A DNA stretch of 64,000 nucleotides from Dryocosmus kuriphilus (Eukaryota; Arthropoda; Insecta; Hymenoptera; Cynipidae): NCBI GenBank assembly GCA_038277395.1, contig CM076194.1, positions 177,528,467-177,592,466 on the forward strand, written 5' to 3'. The number at the start of each line of letters is the position of its first letter. Position 1 is the stretch's first letter. The notes beneath the pieces were generated by a model, which was given only the letters and a program-made list of their open reading frames with translations, was not told the origin of the DNA and made no database searches. This document shows positions 22,471-30,249 of the stretch, piece after piece. Position numbers and translations under genes: made by a program.

Positions 22471-23415
22471 TTATAAAGTAGACTTATCTATCCAACTATT
22501 GTGAGAGTCATCAAATCCTAACCATTTTACAAATAGCTTATTTCCACGTTTCTTGAGTATTTTTTCAACAAGATAAATATCTGGATGTCTAACTTTAGCA
22601 AGTTCATGTTCATAGAAACTGCCTAAAATAGGTTTATCCTGATAATCCTTGAGCAAATACGTCACTGGCACAGTATTCTTAATGGCACTTATGGTAAATA
22701 TTTCAGTGCTCCAATTTGGTGTATAGCCTTTCTCAAACACATGCTTAAGCTTACTTATACGAACTTTATCGCCAACTTTAAATTTAGTTTTCTCAACTGC
22801 TACTTGTTTCACATGATAATTTTTGTATACATTAAACAACAATTTTTTCTCACTTTGTTTAGTAACGTCTTTTGGTTTCATTCCAATAGTGCGATGTTTA
22901 GTGTCGTTGTAAGATGAAACTAAATCTTGTAAAATATCTAACCACTTATAATTACCCTGCAAGCTAAATTGCATCCACATTTTATTTTTTAAAGTACGAT
23001 TAAATCGCTCGCAAATTGATGCCTTTAAATTACTGAAGGTAGAGTACAAATTTATGTTGTATCGCTTCATAAGATTTTCAAAATGAGAGTTGTAAAATTC
23101 CTTGCCTCTGTCAACATGTAAATTTTTTGGTACACGTCCTTTATCGAGTACAGATTTCATGGCCGCACTTACATCTTCACCCTTCTTTGATTTCACAGGA
23201 ACAGCCGAAGCAAATTTTGAAAATATGTCAATTACAGTTAAGATATATTTGTATCCTTGGTTCTCTCTCTGGTACTGTTGCATTTCCACAAGATCAGCTT
23301 GCCAAGTTTCATCAATGCCACGGATGTCAACGTGTCGACGTGGGTAATTTCTTCTAGCAGGTTTATGCAGCTCTTTCACCACCTGCAGCTTCTCCATGTC
23401 CATAGTTGAGTGCAC
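22471..23415 (-). CDS. INT: Polinton integrase (DDE, chromodomain), N-terminally short
   Basis: 314 residues. The rve-type catalytic core has ETWQADLVEM (first Asp), HVDRGKEFYN (second Asp) and ASICERFNRTLKN (Glu, about 34 residues on). A beta-barrel linker with VGDKVRISK follows, then a C-terminal chromodomain (YLVEKILKKRGNKLFVKWLGF...SWID) near residues 275-312. Integrases insert the linear element into host DNA. The chromodomain may direct the site. Polinton integrases usually carry a zinc-binding N-terminus, which is absent here and in copy 2. It reads through without a break and its start is 14 bases from the fibre-like gene remnant. Confidence 0.88.
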   Translation of the reverse strand: MHSTMDMEKLQVVKELHKPARRNYPRRHVDIRGIDETWQADLVEMQQYQRENQGYKYILTVIDIFSKFASAVPVKSKKGEDVSAAMKSVLDKGRVPKNLHVDRGKEFYNSHFENLMKRYNINLYSTFSNLKASICERFNRTLKNKMWMQFSLQGNYKWLDILQDLVSSYNDTKHRTIGMKPKDVTKQSEKKLLFNVYKNYHVKQVAVEKTKFKVGDKVRISKLKHVFEKGYTPNWSTEIFTISAIKNTVPVTYLLKDYQDKPILGSFYEHELAKVRHPDIYLVEKILKKRGNKLFVKWLGFDDSHNSWIDKSTL

Positions 23416-23429
23416 TCAGTCTAGCGTCC

Positions 23430-23796
23430 AATTGAGTAATGAGCTCTGAATTTCGAAACACCAATTTTTCAATTGCTTCAGCATCAACTTTTGCATTTTT
23501 CAAAAACTTTTGTTTGTCGAATTTTCCGGAGATTCAATCAACACAGTATTGTTAACGACTTCAGTTCGAAAGGAAGCTATAACACTATAAATAGTCTGAA
23601 TTTCTTGCTGTAGCATATGTTGTGCTATATTTAAATTTACTGCGTCATTTAAATCTTGTGCATCAGCTATATTGCACAGTTTTTTATTTTCGATATTATA
23701 ATATCCTTCAGGTGTGACTTTGAAGCCAATTCCAGGAGGACCACGACTTGCAGTCTTTTGTCGCTTAGAATAACGTCCGAATACATCGATACTCAT
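23430..23796 (-). pseudogene. Fibre-like coiled-coil Polinton protein, frameshifted
   Basis: Starts MSIDVFGRYSK at 23796, followed by GPPGIGFKVTPEGYYNIENK, a motif common to a Polinton protein family that resembles viral fibre or stalk proteins. A heptad-like segment follows (LQQEIQTIYSVIASF). Two extra A residues near 23505-23510, absent from copy 2, shift the frame at about residue 98. Copy 2 keeps the frame to 52084. A fibre or attachment role is inferred from the motif. Confidence 0.65.
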
Positions 23797-23829
23797 CTTG
23801 CAAATGTTGGAAATGTTACAAAACATTCA

Positions 23830-24813
23830 TTAATATATAATTTCAGCTTCTCGGAGTTCTTCAATAATTGATATAATTTCGTTTGTATGACTTGGATTTC
23901 CTGCTGCTTGAGATGCTGCAAGTAAGCGCAGTCGATATACCAATTCGTTCGGATCATCCCAGTAAACGTAATCCCATTGATTTCCCTCTCTAGCAATCAT
24001 ATGTTGTGGTATTGCTATACCTTGACCTGATGAATTTCGCTTTTTACTTCGCCCGCCTGTACTTTCTTTTGACGGAGATGTAGGAATTAATTTTTCGATA
24101 AAGTTTTTATATTTAAAACCTTTACTGTCACGAACAGCGCCATCTGGTTTATAATGTTTTTTATAAGCATTTGTAGCAGTCATAATTTGTTTGTAATTTT
24201 CTTTATCTTCGGAACTTATAGAGGTCTCTTCAAGTACTTTTTTAAATAAAAGTTCAAGCAAGCCTTTACTTTTAGGAAAATTCAAATTACCTCCGTGAAT
24301 ATAGTTCTGACTGAAACTTATTGGGGAATCTCCAATCATTAATCTATCTTTCATTAATTTTCTTACACCGTATACATTATCGAGGTCTTTATTTCTTTGA
24401 CCCAGCATTATGAGATATTTGTTTGCATCACCATCACCCCATAAATAGGAAGAAGGCTTTTCCGAAGTTTTTTCTGTTGCACTAGAAGCTGAAAACTCTA
24501 ATTTACTGGGACCTTCTGTCTCATTTCCTTTTTCACTGTAAACTGATTGAAATGACAAATCATCATTATCGGTATTTTCTACGTTTTTCCCCTCCTCCTT
24601 TTTAATTGGTTCAATTTGTTTTCTTTTCTCGAGACCACCAACAATTTTTTCTAGCGGGTTAACAATAGGCTCAAAAGTGTCACTCAATGCTCGTTCAACT
24701 GTCTCCTTGCCCAACTTTATTAACCTATGCTTTCGTCGAATTGCTTCACTAGCCTTAGCAATTTGATGTAAAATATTTTTTTGCTTTTGGAAATTCTTCT
24801 CACGTGAAGCCAT
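23830..24813 (-). CDS. Conserved Polinton protein of unknown function
   Basis: 327 residues with an intact frame. The N-terminus is basic and helical (MASREKNFQKQKN..., AIRRKHRLIKLGKETVERALS), the centre is acidic and Ser-rich, and the C-terminal signature is YWDDPNELVYRLRLLAASQAAGN...EIISIIEELREAEIIY. That tail is widespread in insect Polintons, but no function is established to my knowledge. The basic head and acidic middle fit a virion-internal or DNA-associated protein (inference). It lies between the ATPase and the fibre-like gene in the same direction. A TATA-like atatatat motif sits in the 60-base gap upstream. Confidence 0.75.
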   Translation of the reverse strand: MASREKNFQKQKNILHQIAKASEAIRRKHRLIKLGKETVERALSDTFEPIVNPLEKIVGGLEKRKQIEPIKKEEGKNVENTDNDDLSFQSVYSEKGNETEGPSKLEFSASSATEKTSEKPSSYLWGDGDANKYLIMLGQRNKDLDNVYGVRKLMKDRLMIGDSPISFSQNYIHGGNLNFPKSKGLLELLFKKVLEETSISSEDKENYKQIMTATNAYKKHYKPDGAVRDSKGFKYKNFIEKLIPTSPSKESTGGRSKKRNSSGQGIAIPQHMIAREGNQWDYVYWDDPNELVYRLRLLAASQAAGNPSHTNEIISIIEELREAEIIY

Positions 24814-24873
24814 GTTGATACAACAACGTTCAAGGTGTGACTGTTTCTATTTTGTCTATTACATACATATATA

Positions 24874-25577
24874 TCACTTTTCCAAACTTACAAAACAATC
24901 AAAACCTTTTCTATATCTGCCTTGATTAAGATTCCTATCCTTGTCAATTACAACGAATCCATACTTACTTTGCCAGCAAGCTAAACACATATGCTTGAAT
25001 TGTGAATAAGACATATCAGTATTTACATGGTCATTGTATATATGCTTGAGATTCATTTCATCTTGCTTAAATAGGACAAGCAAGTTAACATTATCACGTA
25101 CAAGATGTTTCGGAATATGAGCATATGTCTGGCTCAAGTAAAAACAGTCAACATCCTTGTGTCTACCCATAGAGAAAAATGCTCTTATATTATCTTGCTT
25201 CTCGCAAGCCACATCATCAAATACAATAATTGAATTTGGTTTTGCTTCACTTGGCATTATAACATCTTCATGCTCGTTGAAAGAATAGTACTCCACACAC
25301 CATTTACTGATTGAAGAACTTTTTCTAAAAATTCATACTTTGGCTGCTTGAGAGATTTAGAGTAGATATAAATATTTTCAAATCTTAATCCATTTGGATG
25401 TATCAGTAGAGCCAGCAAAGCATTTGTTTTTCCACAGTTGGAAGGTCCACAAAATATTGCTCGTACACTGTTTGGTAGTAAATCTCCATGTGTCGTTTCG
25501 TTTTCCCTTTTCTCATTTTGAACGAGCAAATCAAAATTCTCGATAGGTAATTTCGTTGCTTGTGCTTCAAACTGCAT
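24874..25577 (-). pseudogene. ATP: Polinton packaging ATPase (A32/FtsK-HerA type), frameshifted
   Basis: Starts MQFEAQATKLPIENF at 25577. Walker A is CGPSNCGKTNALLALL near residue 48, and Walker B is SIIVFDDVACEKQ, beyond a two-base insertion near 25295 that splits the gene into 25257-25577 and 24874-25296. Further blocks (HKDVDCFYLSQTYAHIP, then LVLFKQ) match the sensor region. These ATPases pump DNA into capsids and belong with the capsid genes. Copy 2 lacks this insertion but has other breaks. About 235 residues in total, normal for the family. Confidence 0.85.
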
Positions 25578-25661
25578 CTTGACTAGGACTGACCGAAAAA
25601 ACTATAAATATGTCGCTTATATAGGTTGAACCTTCAGTCTGAAAGCAACCCTCATACAGGT
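25578..25661. promoter_or_regulatory. Divergent promoter between early and capsid blocks
   Basis: An 84-base gap between the minus-strand ATPase start and the plus-strand PLA2 gene start. TATATAGG lies at about 25617 (plus orientation) and TATTTATAG at about 25602-25610 (minus). A cag.ctg-like initiator follows the plus TATA. Copy 2 (54312-54395) keeps nearly every base, which supports function in the common ancestor. Confidence 0.6.
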
Positions 25662-26498
25662 ATGATCGTTCATGATCAAAAAAGAGTCATTCGTAAACGA
25701 GCTGTGAAGCAAGCAAGACGTGGTGGTAGAGGTTTCATCAACAAAATCATCAACAACTTGCCGTTTGAGTTGCACTTGCCTGGTTACCAATACTGTGGAC
25801 CAGGTACTAAATTAGCAAAACGATTAGCGCGAGGTGATCCAGGAATCAATCCACTGGATTCGGCTTGCAAGGAGCATGATATAACTTATTCACAAAATAG
25901 GGAGAATATAGAGGCTAGAAACGCAGCTGTTAGAGTGCTTGGTGAGAAAGCATTAGGACGCGTTTTTGCTAGAGACGCAGGTATAGGTGAGAAAGCGGCT
26001 GCTTTGGAAATAGCTAACGTAATGAAAATTAAGTCAAAAACAGGTATGGGTCTCAAAAAGAAAGAACCTATTTCCTTAAGAAAAATAGTCGCAGCTGCCA
26101 AAAAATCAACGATTATAAGTAACGATGCGCAAACTGTCATTAAATCTGCACTCAGAGGCGCACGCAAAGCTGTACTGAAAGCTGGCGGGAAAAGAAATGT
26201 CAGAAAACCTCGTATTCTACCAGTACCGAGCAAAGTAGGAGGATTTTTGCCCTTTCTCATACCCATTTTTGCTGACCTAAGTGCGACTGGAGCGCTAGCA
26301 GGTGGAGCTGCAGGAATAGCAAAAGCTGTGAATGATGCAATTTCTGCGAAACAGCAACTTTCAGAGAATAAACGTCATAATGAAGCGATGGAGGCCATTG
26401 CTTTGGGAAAAGGTCTTTATTTAAAACCATATAAACAAGGACTAGGACTTCATCTCAAAGGAGCAGGGCTTAAATGCAAGTCAAAGAACTTAAAGTGA
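25662..26498 (+). CDS. PLA2-domain virion protein of Polinton
   Basis: 278 residues from ATG 25662 (an upstream TTG-led extension is less likely). The head is basic (KRVIRKRAVKQARRGGRG), then a secreted-PLA2-like core with LPGYQYCGPGTKLAKRL (calcium loop CGPG) and LDSACKEHD (catalytic His-Asp). This arrangement is known from parvoviral VP1 and from Polinton/adintovirus genes. A hydrophobic Gly/Ala segment (FLPFLIPIFADLSATGALAGGAAG, in two parts) lies near residues 200-225, and the C-terminus has GLYLKPY and GLGLHLKGAGL repeats like adenoviral pX/pVI tails. Expected role: membrane breach at entry. The end overlaps the protease start by 25 bases. The frame is intact here and broken in copy 2. 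Confidence 0.8.
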   Translation: MIVHDQKRVIRKRAVKQARRGGRGFINKIINNLPFELHLPGYQYCGPGTKLAKRLARGDPGINPLDSACKEHDITYSQNRENIEARNAAVRVLGEKALGRVFARDAGIGEKAAALEIANVMKIKSKTGMGLKKKEPISLRKIVAAAKKSTIISNDAQTVIKSALRGARKAVLKAGGKRNVRKPRILPVPSKVGGFLPFLIPIFADLSATGALAGGAAGIAKAVNDAISAKQQLSENKRHNEAMEAIALGKGLYLKPYKQGLGLHLKGAGLKCKSKNLK

Positions 26499-26890
26499 AG
26501 CTACCTCATCGAGCACTGACTGATGCAGATTTACTTAAATTCGCAAAATATTTAAAAGTCCCACATTTTCGGGGAGTTTTTATGCAAAATGGATTGCCAG
26601 AAGGTGGACCACGTAAATATGAATGTGCTATTGTCAATCTTGATGATAGAAAAGGGCCAGGAACACACTGGTGTGCCTATAAAAAGATTAATGATAAAAT
26701 AATTTATTTCGATAGCTTCGGCAACCTTCGACCACCTTCGGATCTCTTTAAGTACCTCGCTGTTGGTAGCATAAAGTATAATCATGGCAGATATCAAAAT
26801 TCTGATACATTCGTGTGTGGACATTTATGTTTGCAATTTCTGTGTAATCAATTAAAATCTAAAAGTACGTATAATCTATATAAGTGCTGA
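26474..26890 (+). CDS. PRO: Adenain-like cysteine protease of Polinton
   Basis: 138 residues. Blocks are an N-terminal ALTDADLLKFAKYL, FMQNGLP, then GPGTHWCAYKK (catalytic His), IIYFDSFGNLRPP (the acidic partner and the YDSFG-like block of adenain) and FVCGHLCLQFL (catalytic Cys, with Gln-like upstream residues in the NSDTF stretch). Maturation proteases of this Ulp1/adenain family cleave capsid precursors. The ATG overlaps the PLA2 gene in another frame. Size is short but normal for Polinton proteases. Confidence 0.85.
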   Translation: MQVKELKVKLPHRALTDADLLKFAKYLKVPHFRGVFMQNGLPEGGPRKYECAIVNLDDRKGPGTHWCAYKKINDKIIYFDSFGNLRPPSDLFKYLAVGSIKYNHGRYQNSDTFVCGHLCLQFLCNQLKSKSTYNLYKC

Positions 26891-26929
26891 AATTTGTAAT
26901 ATCAAGTCAGTATGATGCTAGCCATCATC

Positions 26930-27619
26930 ATGGATGATTCACCGACACTAACATTATCAGGAACTTCTTCAATTCTGGAGACTCACTATTTTCCTCCGAT
27001 TGAATTGTCTCCTTATAAAAATTACGCGCTCGGTCTTGTTGAATTTCTAACCTTTAATTCAATTCCAAACGCGGATATTGGTCAAAATAAATTTTATGTG
27101 AATAGTAAAGAGTACACTATACCTACAGGTAGTTATGAAATAAATGACATACAGCGCTATCTGCAGAATGTTTTAGCAAATGAGGGTATTGAAATTCACA
27201 TTAAACCAAACAATAATACTCTGAAAAGTGAAATTTATTGCAATCGAGATATAAAGTTTGAACCTGAAGATTCTATTGGTCGCTTGCTAGGATTTTCTCC
27301 ACGCAGACTGGAAGCTAAAAAACTTTATAAATCTGATCAACCGGTATCAATCATAAAAGTGAATGCTCTCAGAGTTGAGTGTAGTATAACTACAGGCGCA
27401 TACATTAATGGTCAGAAAGTATATACTATTCATGAATTTTTTCCTATAGTGCCACCTGGATATAAGATAGTGGAAGTACCATCTCATGTTATTTACTTAC
27501 CAGTCGCCGTACAGTCAATAGATCATATACAGCTCCGTATAGTTGATCAAGACGGACATTTGGTTAATTTTTGTGGTGAAGTTATAACAACTAGACTACA
27601 CATAAAGTCTCTAAAATAA
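26930..27619 (+). CDS. Polinton minor capsid (penton) protein
   Basis: About 229 residues from ATG 26930 (MDDSPTLTL; an ATG at 26912 would add six). SSILETHYFPPIEL and YALGLVEFLTFNSIPN start a beta-rich protein, with GRLLGFSPRRL in the middle and HIQLRIVDQDGHLVNFCGEVITTRLHI at the end. This is the single-jelly-roll penton family located just before the major capsid gene in Polintons. It forms the vertices. The frame is intact. Copy 2 (55673-56383) has many small indels. Confidence 0.8.
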   Translation: MDDSPTLTLSGTSSILETHYFPPIELSPYKNYALGLVEFLTFNSIPNADIGQNKFYVNSKEYTIPTGSYEINDIQRYLQNVLANEGIEIHIKPNNNTLKSEIYCNRDIKFEPEDSIGRLLGFSPRRLEAKKLYKSDQPVSIIKVNALRVECSITTGAYINGQKVYTIHEFFPIVPPGYKIVEVPSHVIYLPVAVQSIDHIQLRIVDQDGHLVNFCGEVITTRLHIKSLK

Positions 27620-27621
27620 TA

Positions 27622-27786
27622 ATGGGTATTGTTTTCAATAAGAAGGTCGGTTTCGGTTATAATAAAGCAACAGCACCATGTCACAAACTAATCAGTCAAC
27701 AAAGAGCAGTCAAAGGGTTAACACCTCAAAACGTGCTATTCCTGAAACGCCTAGGTCTGAAAATCAGAAAACGAAGACGAGAATAA
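27622..27786 (+). CDS. Small basic Polinton protein
   Basis: 54 residues, starting two bases after the penton stop (MGIVFNKKVGFGYNKAT) and ending in an Arg/Lys run (LKIRKRRRE). The frame is kept in copy 2 only with small indels, but the ends match (56386-56552). Size, position between penton and capsid genes, and charge recall the DNA-condensing core peptides of adenovirus-like particles (inference). An overlapping frame at 27678-27893 is a shadow. Confidence 0.65.
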   Translation: MGIVFNKKVGFGYNKATAPCHKLISQQRAVKGLTPQNVLFLKRLGLKIRKRRRE

Positions 27787-27849
27787 CGAAATTCAAGAGT
27801 TTTTGCACCTGTGTTTGCATTTTTATTTATCGACGTTTAATTGTTTGCC

Positions 27850-29021
27850 ATGGAAGGGGAAGTTTTAAACATTCAAGCACCAATCATCTATGATGAATCA
27901 ATTGCTCACTGTGAAGTCCATGCACATCAGCCGTATGCCTCATCGACCTTCAATAACAGTGATGAAATTCGTATTGCTGTACAAAATCAAGATCACTGTG
28001 TCTTACCAAGCAAAAGTTCACTTCACGTTCATGGAAGATTGCTAAGAACTGACGGCACACCAGTCGCTACTACAGTGTTAGTTTCTAATGCCATCTGTCA
28101 TTTGTTTGAAGAAGCAAGATATGAAATCAATGCAATAGAAATTGATAGAAACAAAAATGTTAGTATCACCAGCCTCATGAAAAATTATTTGTCTTTAAAT
28201 TCTGGACAATCACGTTACATTGAGAATACTGGTTGGCTTGGAATAAATAATAATGACCAATCATTAATCAACGCCACAGGTTATTTTGATGTATCTGTAC
28301 CTCTTTGCATGATATTTGGCTTTGCTGAAGATTATCACAAAATCATTGTCAATGCCAAGCATAAACTTATTTTGACAAGATCAAAAAATGACGCATGTGC
28401 CATCTTACAAACAGCTCTTAATGAACAGTATAGAATTGAAATTAATAAAATTGAGTGGCTATTGCCCACCCTTAGATTAGCAGATTCACGAAAATTTCAG
28501 TTGTTAAAATATATTGAAAAAGATCCGTTTATTCCAATAAGTTTTCGATCATGGGAATTGTATGAATATCCTCTACTTCCAACTCCTGCAAATCACGTCT
28601 GGACTGTAAAAACATACTAAAAAACAACTCTAATCACTTTGATCATTGTAATCTGACTAATGTAAAACTATTTTTGAACGATCAGTGTTATCCTTATGGT
28701 AATTTAAATCTCAATATTAATAGAAATCAGTATGCTCTACTTTACGAAATGTACATAAACTTTCAGGTTAATTACTATGGCAAGGAACCGCAACCATTGT
28801 TATCGAGAGGAAAATTTATAGAGTATGCACCTCTAATTGTTATTTATTGTTCTAAACAAAATGAGTCACTGAAATATGGACCAGTTGACGTTCGTTTGGA
28901 ATTTCAAACTAGCAAAAATTTTCCCGCTCAAACATCAGCGTATTGCTTAATTTTGCATGATCGTATAATTGAATATAAACCAATAAGTGGTAGTGTGAAA
29001 AGTTGGTATAAATTACTGTAG
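27850..29021 (+). CDS. MCP: Polinton major capsid protein (double jelly roll) with a -1 frame change
   Basis: ATG 27850 (MEGEVLNIQAPIIYD). The first part, to 28620, includes SSLHVHGRLL, AICHLFEEARYEINAIEID and PISFRSWELYEYPLLP, typical of the N-terminal jelly roll. The second part is in the -1 frame from about 28603 to 29021 with FDHCNLTNVKLFLND, YPYGNLNLN, YALLYEMY, then RLEFQTSKNFP and CLILHDRIIEY (C-terminal roll). The total is about 390 residues, short against 550-600 in many Polintons. The switch occurs at gtaaaaacatactaaaaaac, before the TAA at 28618-28620. Copy 2 has the same arrangement. It may be a shared lesion or a programmed shift. Confidence 0.8.
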
Positions 29022-29052
29022 CAAAGTTGAAATAGTTTTAGTTGAATTAATT

Positions 29053-29508
29053 ATGGAGTACGTGGTGGACGTGCAGGGATTCAAGTTGCCAGTAAACGAA
29101 TTTGTATTGAAAGAATTGGCTATATTACCAATCAGTGATGATATACTCGAAAAGCCATATACTTTTCTCTTTCAATCACCCTGCAAGTGGAACTGCGTTC
29201 CGCCAGAATATAAGTCTATGAACATTTGGGTAGAGTACAATCATCATGGAATACCCTGGAATTCTGGTAATTTGCCATATACTTTAATGTCTGTAATCCT
29301 CGAGAACGTTTTGAAAGATGCAACAAAAATTTATGTTAAAGGATTAGAGAAAAAGAATTGGCTGAAACAATTTGTAAAAAGGTCAACTGAAATTGTTGAT
29401 ATGCATGATTTGAACTGCCCATCGCTACGTGTATTGCGTGAAATATTTTTAATTAAGGATATTGAATGTACACATCATCATTATATGTATAAGAAAAAGT
29501 TATTTTAA
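29053..29508 (+). CDS. Conserved Polinton protein of unknown function
   Basis: 151 residues, intact. Starts MEYVVDVQGFKLPVNEF, with WVEYNHHGIPWNSG in the middle, KIYVKGLEKKNWL, then LNCPSLRVL and a His-rich end. The same pattern is found next to capsid genes in many insect Polinton-like loci, but the activity is unknown to me. It is the last gene of the plus block, 31 bases after the capsid stop and 63 before the palindrome. Confidence 0.7.
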   Translation: MEYVVDVQGFKLPVNEFVLKELAILPISDDILEKPYTFLFQSPCKWNCVPPEYKSMNIWVEYNHHGIPWNSGNLPYTLMSVILENVLKDATKIYVKGLEKKNWLKQFVKRSTEIVDMHDLNCPSLRVLREIFLIKDIECTHHHYMYKKKLF

Positions 29509-29571
29509 TTGTGCAATTGAAAATGTAATCTTGTTGAAAAACTGGATGTCTTAGAGAAGTTTTTCTAGAAT

Positions 29572-29651
29572 AGCTTTTAAGTTATAGAGATAAGAAAATC
29601 ATATATATATATATATATATATGATTTTCTTATCTCTATAACTTAAAAGCT
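29572..29651. terminator. 80-nt perfect palindrome between convergent gene blocks
   Basis: Two 40-base arms are exact complements. The centre is an AT run and the arms begin agcttttaagttatagag. It separates the plus capsid block from the minus polymerase. Transcripts in either direction could fold it into a long hairpin. Copy 2 has an imperfect version at 58386-58465. A termination or 3'-processing role is inferred. Confidence 0.7.
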
Positions 29652-30249
29652 TTTAAAAGATTAATGTACTGATTTTTTTATGAAATAAATAAAAAGAAAT
29701 TGAAGCGAAATTGACCTTATTTTTATTTAGTTTCTTTCACCCTTATAATAGTAACTGCGAGTAGAAGTTGCTGTAGGTCAAGAAACATTGATAGCATTGA
29801 AGTTTCTCGTACGAAAAAAATCCTTGACTTCTCGGGCTGGTCGACACTTGAGCGGCAGATTACGAATGGATCAGGTTACATCTGATTGCTGTCGAGAAAA
29901 AATGAACTGCATTGAACTCTTACGCTGGAATTAAAGCAGCTGATTCGATTTAAATGCTTTTCAGGTTGCATGAAATAAAAAAAGACAACAATTAAAATTT
30001 TTACTGATCTTTTTTCTATTCTTTTATTTTTTTAAATCTGTATTTACAAGAATTTTATTATTATTTACACACACAATACATATAATTTCGACTCTCATTC
30101 TTCCGCTCTCATATTTACATCATACACGTACATGTAGCGCTTTCTTCGCTTCACAAGCCAGTTTATAATAATAATAATAGTAATAATAATAGTTATAATA
30201 CAGTTTTTCTATATTAAAAATACTGTATATATATTTTTATACATTTTCA
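29652..30249. other. Non-coding interval between capsid block and polymerase
   Basis: AT-rich; contains a tandem TAATAA run near 30166-30190 and possible AATAAA-type signals near 29685. No frame of note. Matched by copy 2 at about 58466-58975. Confidence 0.6.

Noticed and set aside
27678..27893. 71-residue basic Ser-rich protein overlapping the capsid start
   Set aside because: It is a shifted reading of the 54-residue gene at 27622-27786 and is not kept in copy 2.
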